This document shows, one piece after another, positions 6,890-11,437 of a DNA stretch of 11,437 bases. The DNA lies in NCBI GenBank assembly GCA_002451755.1, contig DKDF01000096.1, forward strand, positions 1-11,437. Reading direction: 5' to 3'. A model generated the notes under the pieces. The model was not told the DNA's origin and made no database searches. It saw nothing but the letters and a program-made list of their open reading frames with translations. The stretch is from Ruminococcaceae bacterium UBA6855. Its GTDB lineage: Bacteria; Bacillota; Clostridia; Oscillospirales; Acutalibacteraceae. Position 1 is the first letter of the stretch. Each line of letters starts with the position of its first letter. The position numbers and the translations under genes are program-made.

Positions 6890-7450
6890 TTACGCCGACA
6901 TTTTCGTGATATATACGCGCGACGCGCTGATATCGAGAACGGCGGTTATCGCCTGGGTTATCTCCTGTCGTACGGCATCAGAGCCGCCGCCCTCGCAGAC
7001 GACCGCAACGCCGCGGATCTTCGGCTGAATGAGTTTTATTATCATTCCGCCCTCGTTCCCGTCGGTCTCTATGAGAACATACTCCTTTTCGTCCGAAAAG
7101 TTTTCTTTTTCGAGAGCCGTGCCGCCGGAGGTGTCGCTCTTTATCTTTTCGTTTTTTGCATAGACCTGCTCGGCGCCGCTCTCGAGAGTCACCATGACGC
7201 GGGTCTTGCCCGCTCCGTCTATCGAAGAGACTATCTCGGTCAGGCGCTTTTCTATGTCCTCGGCATAGGTCTCCTGGCTCTGCGCCGCAGTGACGCTTTC
7301 TTTTTTCTCCGCCTTCTTTTCGCCCGACGGAATAAATTCGGAGAGAATGAGCAGCACTACTCCGAGCACGCCGACCGCGCAGAGCACGGCAAGCTTCTTG
7401 TCGGAGGTGAATACGGACTTCAGTTTTTCAAAAGAGTGTTTGATATCCAT
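6890..7450 (-). CDS. spoIIIAG: Stage III sporulation protein AG
   Basis: A 186-aa bitopic membrane protein that in B. subtilis forms the large oligomeric ring of the SpoIIIA channel in the outer forespore membrane. Seen: short basic N-terminus (FEKLKSVFTSDKK), one membrane helix at about 19-37, a charged linker, and a ring-building domain with DIEKRLTEIVSSIDGAGKTR and VMVTLESGAEQVYA followed by KIRGVAVVCEGG and ITQAITAVLDISASRVYI. The last element is the family's RBM fold, related to type III secretion ring proteins. The ATG at 7450 overlaps the spoIIIAF stop by one base (TGATG) with GGGAG 9 nt upstream, indicating coupled translation. Shorter than the B. subtilis protein (about 229 aa); the difference lies in the linker and insertions. 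Confidence 0.92.
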   Translation of the reverse strand: MDIKHSFEKLKSVFTSDKKLAVLCAVGVLGVVLLILSEFIPSGEKKAEKKESVTAAQSQETYAEDIEKRLTEIVSSIDGAGKTRVMVTLESGAEQVYAKNEKIKSDTSGGTALEKENFSDEKEYVLIETDGNEGGMIIKLIQPKIRGVAVVCEGGGSDAVRQEITQAITAVLDISASRVYITKMSA

Positions 7451-7932
7451 CAGCTTGTGCTCCCGGTTCTTATATCTATCACTGCGTCCCCCAACAGGTT
7501 CTGGAGTTTCTCGACTGCCGCTTCTTTCAGCACTGCCCCGCCCGGCAATATGATATTCGCCTTTTTAATAAATATGCCGTTCTGCTCATCAATATCCGTC
7601 AAAAGGTCTATTTCGCAGTCGGGGTAGCCGTATGACGCGAGTATCTCCTGCACGCTGTCCTGCATCTGCTGGGCATATGCGGCGGTCAGGCGGTAGTTCA
7701 CTTCGTTGTTTAGTTCGCTTGGTATCAGAGCTTCTGTATCTGGCGAAGATGCGGAAAAATTTGTTTTTATTATAGTACCCGCAAGTGGGAAAACGAGCGC
7801 GCATATGACCGCCAGCGCAGTGACGCACCGCATTATTTTCTGCATATTCCCCTTTGGCACAAGCGCATATATAACCGACGAAAATATCGCCGCAGCGCAC
7901 ACGCCGAGCGCCCATTTTTTCAGTTCTTCCAT
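7450..7932 (-). CDS. spoIIIAF: Stage III sporulation protein AF
   Basis: A 160-aa membrane protein of the SpoIIIA complex. Two N-terminal hydrophobic helices are seen, ALGVCAAAIFSSVIYALVP and RCVTALAVICALVFPLAGT, separated by the family-typical polar turn PKGNMQKIM. A soluble C-terminal domain with VQEILASYGYPDCEIDLLTD and EKLQNLLGD follows, again resembling ring-building domains of secretion systems. The ATG at 7932 begins one base after the spoIIIAE stop, with a weak GCGGG 8 nt upstream. A GTG at 7941 would add three residues and give an 8-nt overlap with spoIIIAE, but has no better ribosome site; this start is not settled. It is followed by spoIIIAG with a one-base overlap. Shorter than B. 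subtilis SpoIIIAF (about 206 aa). Confidence 0.9.
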   Translation of the reverse strand: MEELKKWALGVCAAAIFSSVIYALVPKGNMQKIMRCVTALAVICALVFPLAGTIIKTNFSASSPDTEALIPSELNNEVNYRLTAAYAQQMQDSVQEILASYGYPDCEIDLLTDIDEQNGIFIKKANIILPGGAVLKEAAVEKLQNLLGDAVIDIRTGSTS

Positions 7933-7933
7933 G

Positions 7934-9067
7934 CTACGCACCCGCTTTCACGGAAATGACTATCCCCGTTGAGATAATAAAGAGAGCCGCCGTAAAAATA
8001 ACCGCCGCGTTTATCACGGTCAGCGCGGACGAGAGAGTGTCGAGCACCTCACCCGTTGTGTCGTCCCCCATGGACGAAGAAAGCACGCCGAGGAGCTTCA
8101 ACAAAATAATTCTCGCCGTCAGCTGAAGAACGACGGGCAGGTCTATCATCACAACGGCGATAACGCCGAACACGCCGACTGTGCTTTTGAGCAGGGACAC
8201 GCTGCCGATTATTGACGAATAAGCGTCACTGAGCGCGCCGCCGACTATCGGCACGGCGGAGCTGAGCGCAAGCTTTATGCCCTTTGAAGCCAAGGTGTCC
8301 GCGCTCCCGGCGAGAAGGCTTTTGAGCCCCAGAACAGCCGAAAACGCCGCCGCAACAAATGACAGAACGCCTATAGTCAGCTTTTTTATCATATCCGCGA
8401 GCTTCGTGAGCTTCAATTCGGGGCTCAGCGACGCGGACACGCCGAAAGCCGAAAACGCGCCGCACAGGGGCATGATTATATTCCCTGCCGTCTGCGCCGC
8501 TGCCTGAGCCGCCGCCATGGCAAAAGAGCCGTAAGTCAAAGCGAGCGTAGGATTACCTGCGGCAGTTATTATACCGGCGAGCACAGGAATGAGTGCAAGC
8601 ATAAAATCAGAAGTCGCCTCAACGGCGCTCATACCCTGTGAAATAACTCCGGCGGACGAGGCGAAGACGGTTATTGCGACGGCGCAGCCTATGACTATAT
8701 TCAGCGGCTCGGAAAAGTTTTCGGCGGCGGCAGTGCCTTTGATAAGACCGACGAGAACAACAACGCCGGCGAATATTATCATATCTTTTATCGGCTTTTT
8801 GAAGCTCCCGCGCGCGATATCGGCGAACATGGAGATAATTTTTTTGGGCGATGGCGAGAGCATCGACTGCCAATCCGATATATCTATCCCCACAGAGTCG
8901 AGGTTGTCTTTCACATCATCGGGCAGAGAATCGTCGAGGCTGTCCGCTCCGCTCGACTCATAAAAAGACGAATAATTGTCCGTCGTCTCCTCCTCAAGCG
9001 CGAAGCACACGGCGGTATTGAGCGCGAACAGCATCAGCAGAGCCGCAATCACTTTCAAGCATCTCAT
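7934..9067 (-). CDS. spoIIIAE: Stage III sporulation protein AE
   Basis: A 377-aa polytopic membrane protein of the SpoIIIA channel, with an N-terminal cleavable signal peptide (MRCLKVIAALLMLFALNT, probable cut near CFA-LEE at 23-25). A polar segment follows, then the conserved SpoIIIAE body: DISDWQSMLSPSPKKIISMF, then about seven hydrophobic helices, including GVVVLVGLIKG, AFGVSASLSPELKLTKLADM, FVAAAFSAVLGLKSLLAGSAD and VPIVGGALSDAYSSIIGSVS. Length agrees with the family (B. subtilis about 399 aa). The ATG at 9067 has GAGGG about 7 nt upstream and starts 9 nt after spoIIIAD. The stop is one base before the spoIIIAF ATG. No oddity seen. Confidence 0.94.
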   Translation of the reverse strand: MRCLKVIAALLMLFALNTAVCFALEEETTDNYSSFYESSGADSLDDSLPDDVKDNLDSVGIDISDWQSMLSPSPKKIISMFADIARGSFKKPIKDMIIFAGVVVLVGLIKGTAAAENFSEPLNIVIGCAVAITVFASSAGVISQGMSAVEATSDFMLALIPVLAGIITAAGNPTLALTYGSFAMAAAQAAAQTAGNIIMPLCGAFSAFGVSASLSPELKLTKLADMIKKLTIGVLSFVAAAFSAVLGLKSLLAGSADTLASKGIKLALSSAVPIVGGALSDAYSSIIGSVSLLKSTVGVFGVIAVVMIDLPVVLQLTARIILLKLLGVLSSSMGDDTTGEVLDTLSSALTVINAAVIFTAALFIISTGIVISVKAGA

Positions 9068-9076
9068 AGACGTCCC

Positions 9077-9469
9077 TCAGATATTTATCAGTTCTTTTGC
9101 GAGCGCGACCGCAGACTTTATCAGCGGCATGGCGAGCGCGATTATCGCCGCCTTTGCCGCGAGCTCGGACACGCCCGCCACGGCGGAATTGCCGTTGTCG
9201 CGGCAGATATCGCCCGCAATCTGCGCCGCGACGGCAACACCGAGCGCCTTTATCAGCACGGATATGCACTCGCCGCCGGTTCCGGACATTCCGGAGAAGA
9301 AATCGAGCTGCGAGATTATATTCTGCAAAATGCGCACGGCGGACGCCGCTATCACCGCGACTGCCGCTATCTGCACTATCGGGGCATACTCCGGGCGATA
9401 CTGCTTTATCACGGCGCACAGCACGCACACCGACACCGCGAGCGCGGCGGTTTTGATTATCTCCGCCAT
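9077..9469 (-). CDS. spoIIIAD: Stage III sporulation protein AD
   Basis: A 130-aa hydrophobic protein, nearly the same length as B. subtilis SpoIIIAD (133 aa), with several membrane helices: TAALAVSVCVLCAVIKQYRP, a second after YAPIVQIAAVAVI, a central segment with LIKALGVAVAAQIAGDICRD, and a C-terminal AAIIALAMPLIKSAVALAK. The GDICRDNGNSAVAG stretch matches the family pattern (E/A)xxKDaGxxAiA. The ATG at 9469 gives the normal N-terminus and lies one base after the spoIIIAC stop with GGTGG upstream; a longer frame from 9499 would run back into spoIIIAC and is not needed. It acts with SpoIIIAC and AE as small inner-channel membrane parts in the mother cell. Confidence 0.92.
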   Translation of the reverse strand: MAEIIKTAALAVSVCVLCAVIKQYRPEYAPIVQIAAVAVIAASAVRILQNIISQLDFFSGMSGTGGECISVLIKALGVAVAAQIAGDICRDNGNSAVAGVSELAAKAAIIALAMPLIKSAVALAKELINI

Positions 9470-9470
9470 A

Positions 9471-9665
9471 TCAGCCACCGAGCATACCGTTGACGGCATC
9501 GAGCAGCTGCGAAAGATACGGCAGCAGCATGATAAGCACGGCGGCTATGCCCGCCAGAACGGTTATCAGCGCATAATCGTCACGCCCCGCTCTTGACAAC
9601 ACCTGACTGAGCACCGCCACGATTATGCCGACCATTGCTATTTTTATAACTATTCCCGCTTCCAT
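9471..9665 (-). CDS. spoIIIAC: Stage III sporulation protein AC
   Basis: A 64-aa protein made of two membrane helices joined by a short charged turn: IVIKIAMVGIIVAVLSQVL, then SRAGRDDYA, then LITVLAGIAAVLIMLLPYL. This is the full normal pattern and length of SpoIIIAC (B. subtilis 68 aa). The ATG at 9665 has no Shine-Dalgarno at the usual distance; the only good match, AGGAAAGGA at 9697-9689, is 23 nt upstream with a small hairpin between them (separate entry). It is followed by spoIIIAD after one base. Confidence 0.92.
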   Translation of the reverse strand: MEAGIVIKIAMVGIIVAVLSQVLSRAGRDDYALITVLAGIAAVLIMLLPYLSQLLDAVNGMLGG

Positions 9666-9697
9666 AGACGATGCACGGCAAACGCCGTTCCTTTCCT
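9666..9697 (-). promoter_or_regulatory. Distant Shine-Dalgarno with intervening hairpin before spoIIIAC
   Basis: On the minus strand AGGAAAGGA (9697-9689) is followed at once by the inverted repeat ACGGC-GTTT-GCCGT (9688-9675) and then 9 nt to the spoIIIAC ATG. Unfolded, the gap is 23 nt, too long for ordinary initiation; if the 5-bp hairpin forms, the effective gap is about 9 nt. The arrangement is seen in the sequence; its use is inferred. Confidence 0.45.
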
Positions 9698-9704
9698 GAA
9701 TTTA

Positions 9705-10211
9705 TCAGACAGCCGCTATCACAATGACTGCGCCCGCGAGCGCGCCGAGAGGCGGCAGAACTTTTGCATATTTCTTTTTCTTCTCCCGCGCCTCCGATAG
9801 TCTCAGTTCAAAATCGGCGCAGAACATATCGCAGTTTGCTATCTGCCCCTCGAGCGCGGTAGTGCCGAGCGAGCGGCCGAAAGAAACAAGCCGCGAGACA
9901 TCGGACGAGGTCAAGCCGACGGTGTTTTTCCGTGAAGATAGCGAATCGCTCCACGCCTGCGGAAACGGCTCGGAATCACAGAGCTTTATGCACTCCGAGA
10001 TAAACATGAGTTCTTTCAAATCCGGGGTCGAGCCGAGTATCTCAAGCACATCGCCGACCGGGCAGCAGCAGCATTCAAGCTGAGTCCGCACAACGCGCAG
10101 CATAATGCAGATCTTTTCAAGCAGGCTCACGCGCAGGCTCAGCATACGCGCCGCATATCCGCCCGCAAGCAGCAGCGCCGATGCCGTCAGAACAGCTCCG
10201 ATCATTCGCAT
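9705..10211 (-). CDS. spoIIIAB: Stage III sporulation protein AB
   Basis: A 168-aa membrane protein of the SpoIIIA machine, equal in length to B. subtilis SpoIIIAB (171 aa). It has an N-terminal helix (MIGAVLTASALLLAGGYAA), a long helical soluble part with RVVRTQLE near 39-46, FGRSLGTTALEGQIANCDMF near 110-130 and a basic stretch REKKKKYAK, then a C-terminal hydrophobic helix (LGALAGAVIVIAAV). The fold resembles GspF-type proteins of type II secretion. ATG 10211 has a perfect AAGGAG 7 nt upstream, in spite of lying inside the spoIIIAA frame. Residues 47-50 are four cysteines in a row (CCCC, encoded by four TGC codons at 10073-10062), which is unusual for this family. Confidence 0.92.
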   Translation of the reverse strand: MRMIGAVLTASALLLAGGYAARMLSLRVSLLEKICIMLRVVRTQLECCCCPVGDVLEILGSTPDLKELMFISECIKLCDSEPFPQAWSDSLSSRKNTVGLTSSDVSRLVSFGRSLGTTALEGQIANCDMFCADFELRLSEAREKKKKYAKVLPPLGALAGAVIVIAAV

Positions 10212-11151
10212 AAAAATGCTCCTTCAGGTCATATATTCCGGCCGTCTCACCCGGGCGTTCGCCGAGCATGACGAGCTTCGAGAACACGCCGGACGAGAGC
10301 AGCTCCGCCGCGGCGGGACGGCTGCGCAGGTCTTCATCTTTGCCGACATGGACGCTGACGAGAAAATTCACGCCGGAGTTCATGCCCTCCAAGATGCGCT
10401 TTGCCTCGGAAAGACTGCCTATCTCGTCACAGACGATTATCTGCGGCGAGAGGGTTCTGAGTGCTGTCAGAATGCCGACATCTTTCGGATAGCCTGTCAG
10501 GACATCGGAGAAGCCGACATCGCACTGCGGGCATCCGCCGCTCGAAGCGGCTATCTCTCCGCGCTCGTCGACTATCGCTACACGATAATATCTGCCGCCG
10601 GAGACGCCGGACAGCCTGCGTGCAAGGTCGCGCAGGAGCGTTGTTTTGCCCGAGAGCGGAGATCCCGCAATAATTGCGGACACAATGCCATGAGAAAAGA
10701 GAGACGGATATATTTCATCCGACGAGCCCGGAATTTCATGGGCGATACGCAGATTCACGGACGAGATATCGCGAAAGGACTTCACCGTCCCGTTCTCCGC
10801 CATGACCGCCGTGCCGCAGACTCCGGCTCTGTGTCCGTGGGCAAGGCTTATAAACCCGCTCGCCGCAGCGGCGGAATTTGAATGGACGGAGTAGCCGCAC
10901 ATGCGTGAAAAGCTCACCTGAAGCTCCGCAGGAGTTGCCGCAAGCGCGCCCGGCGAATAGACCGAGCCGGTTCTGCCGCTTTCATAGACAAACAGCGAGC
11001 CGCCGCGCGTGACTATAACAACGGGTCTCGCGGCGCGCAGGCGTATTTCATACGCGCTCTCTTTGACGCGGCTGTCGACCCCAAGCAGAGCGGCGCGAAG
11101 CCGTTCGTCGAGGAAATCCACCGCGCTGTCAAATGAATCCGCCGCCCGCAT
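10117..11151 (-). CDS. spoIIIAA: Stage III sporulation protein AA, secretion-type ATPase
   Basis: First gene of the operon; cytoplasmic mother-cell ATPase of 344 aa related to type II/IV secretion ATPases, thought to power the SpoIIIA-SpoIIQ channel. Seen: YEIRLRAARPV at 34-44, AHGHRAGVCGT at 104-114, Walker A GSPLSGKT at 163-170 followed by TLLRDLARRL, AIVDERGEIA near 192-201, Walker B QIIVCDEIG at 237-245, and GIYD at 305-308 near the usual end. Unusual features: CPQC at 207-210 where a PQxDVG-type motif is usual, and a C-terminal tail (314-344) that overlaps spoIIIAB by 95 nt; B. subtilis SpoIIIAA is about 307 aa. The ATG at 11151 has GGAGG 7 nt upstream. The tail may be a real overlap or the result of a small indel; the ATPase body is complete. 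Confidence 0.94.
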   Translation of the reverse strand: MRAADSFDSAVDFLDERLRAALLGVDSRVKESAYEIRLRAARPVVIVTRGGSLFVYESGRTGSVYSPGALAATPAELQVSFSRMCGYSVHSNSAAAASGFISLAHGHRAGVCGTAVMAENGTVKSFRDISSVNLRIAHEIPGSSDEIYPSLFSHGIVSAIIAGSPLSGKTTLLRDLARRLSGVSGGRYYRVAIVDERGEIAASSGGCPQCDVGFSDVLTGYPKDVGILTALRTLSPQIIVCDEIGSLSEAKRILEGMNSGVNFLVSVHVGKDEDLRSRPAAAELLSSGVFSKLVMLGERPGETAGIYDLKEHFYANDRSCSDGIGAAACGRICGAYAEPAREPA

Positions 11152-11173
11152 GATACCGCCTCCATTTCTCTAA

Positions 11174-11203
11174 ATAATATGAAGCCTTGTCCCCGGGTAG
11201 AAC
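11174..11203 (-). promoter_or_regulatory. Possible sigma-E promoter of the spoIIIA operon
   Basis: On the minus strand CATATTAT (11181-11174) matches the sigma-E -10 consensus CATAYAHT at 7 of 8 positions. The matching -35 region, about 15 nt upstream (GTTCTAC, 11203-11197), is a poor fit. Position is right: just after the upstream terminator and 22 nt before the spoIIIAA ATG. In B. subtilis spoIIIA is transcribed by sigma-E in the mother cell, which supports the assignment. Confidence 0.4.
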
Positions 11204-11235
11204 AAAAAAAGCACCCCGCAAAAATGCAGAGTGCT
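11204..11235 (-). terminator. Intrinsic terminator upstream of spoIIIA
   Basis: Minus-strand arms AGCACTCTGC (11235-11226) and GCGGGGTGCT (11219-11210) pair over 10 positions, with two T-G wobbles near the middle, around a 6-nt ATTTTT loop. A run of T follows directly (11210-11204). This is a strong rho-independent terminator that ends the transcript arriving from the right edge and isolates spoIIIA. Confidence 0.9.
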
Positions 11236-11317
11236 GATAAAACGGCTTCAAGCCTGACAGTATAATATCTGTCGAGATTTTTGTATAATGATGTGATTAA
11301 AAATTGGGATTTGTCTA
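11236..11317 (-). other. AT-rich structured stretch before the terminator
   Basis: This 82-nt stretch is clearly richer in A and T than the genes around it. It holds two small inverted repeats, GACAG-8 nt-CTGTC (11273-11256) and GGCTT-G-AAGCC (11254-11244), the second followed by TTTT. With the terminator next to it they form a row of three possible hairpins, most simply the 3' untranslated end of the upstream transcript. No recognised RNA family or reading frame with support was seen. Confidence 0.4.
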
Positions 11318-11437
11318 TCAATTGAGCCATAGCAAGATAAAAGCAAGTGACCAGTTGATTTCTATAATCAGACCCCAAATAGCCGCGCCGCAGTGTTTGA
11401 TAGCCAACGGGGACAAGCGAGGGAACGGCTTGCGAAG
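11318..11437 (-). CDS. C-terminal end of an unrecognised protein ending in a membrane helix
   Basis: The frame is open from the right edge of the window to a TGA at 11320-11318, giving 39 residues. After a basic segment (RKPFPRLSPL) comes a hydrophobic stretch, GAAIWGLIIEINWSLAFILL, ending in WLN, which looks like a membrane helix. The stop comes 82 nt before a strong terminator, as expected for the last gene of an upstream unit on the same strand. I do not recognise the family. A second frame is also open across this stretch and continues into spoIIIAA; I consider it less likely because it crosses the terminator. With so few residues, the frame might also be a chance one. Confidence 0.4.
   Translation of the reverse strand, partial: LRKPFPRLSPLAIKHCGAAIWGLIIEINWSLAFILLWLN

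Noticed and set aside
10105..10881. Plus-strand open frame of 258 codons opposite spoIIIAA
   Set aside because: It lies antisense to a well-supported ATPase gene, shows no family motif and has low-complexity Arg/Ala-rich sequence typical of a shadow frame in GC-rich coding DNA.
11269..11277. Partial Spo0A-box-like CTGTCGAGA
   Set aside because: It matches the TTTGTCRAA consensus only in part and is separated from spoIIIAA by a terminator; spoIIIA is known to be controlled by sigma-E.
11261..11289. Two TATAAT sequences on the plus strand
   Set aside because: No -35 box at proper spacing and no plus-strand gene follows to the window edge; the stretch is simply AT-rich.
11013..11378. Minus-strand frame of 121 codons running through the terminator into spoIIIAA
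   Set aside because: It crosses a 10-bp terminator with T-tract, overlaps the spoIIIAA start by about 139 nt in another frame and shows no family pattern.
1..11437. CRISPR arrays, tRNA or rRNA genes, insertion sequences, riboswitches
   Set aside because: No regularly spaced repeats, no tRNA-like cloverleaf, no transposase frame and no recognisable riboswitch core were seen; the gaps are too short for most of these.

Overview
The window is one stretch of bacterial chromosome with every recognisable gene on the minus strand, so transcription runs from position 11437 towards 1. The gene set (complete spoIIIA sporulation operon, Asp23/YqhY, nusB, xseA/xseB, ispA, dxs, tlyA) and its order are the classic Firmicutes arrangement. 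Gene content, moderate GC content (about half or slightly more by eye) and GTG starts suggest an endospore-forming clostridium, perhaps of the Oscillospirales. That lineage is an inference from gene content, not from a marker-gene comparison.

Upstream end (11437 to 11152): the last 39 codons of a possible unrecognised membrane protein, a short AT-rich stretch with small inverted repeats, a strong intrinsic terminator, and a probable sigma-E-type promoter just before spoIIIAA. Next (11151 to 6281) come all eight spoIIIA genes, AA to AH, tightly packed or overlapping. They encode the mother-cell half of the SpoIIIA-SpoIIQ channel across the inner forespore membranes.

A near-consensus extended -10 sigma-A promoter lies over the very end of spoIIIAH and starts a second, housekeeping unit (6232 to 1). 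This holds an Asp23/YqhY protein, NusB, a short TsaD/Kae1-like ASKHA protein, both subunits of exonuclease VII, farnesyl diphosphate synthase, DXP synthase and the start of a TlyA-type rRNA methyltransferase. From the TsaD-like gene to ispA, three successive junctions overlap by exactly 8 nt, which suggests translational coupling. IspA and Dxs are both isoprenoid enzymes: Dxs opens the MEP pathway and IspA makes the C15 precursor.

Compared with Bacillus subtilis (spoIIIA - accB - accC - yqhY - nusB - folD - xseA - xseB - ispA - dxs - tlyA), accB, accC and folD are missing here, and the TsaD paralog sits where folD would be. No RNA gene, CRISPR array, insertion sequence or complete mobile element was seen. 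I found no convincing new multi-gene system. The points most worth a second look are the TsaD paralog, the 95-nt spoIIIAA/spoIIIAB overlap, unusual cysteine motifs in SpoIIIAA and SpoIIIAB, and several RNA hairpins at gene junctions.
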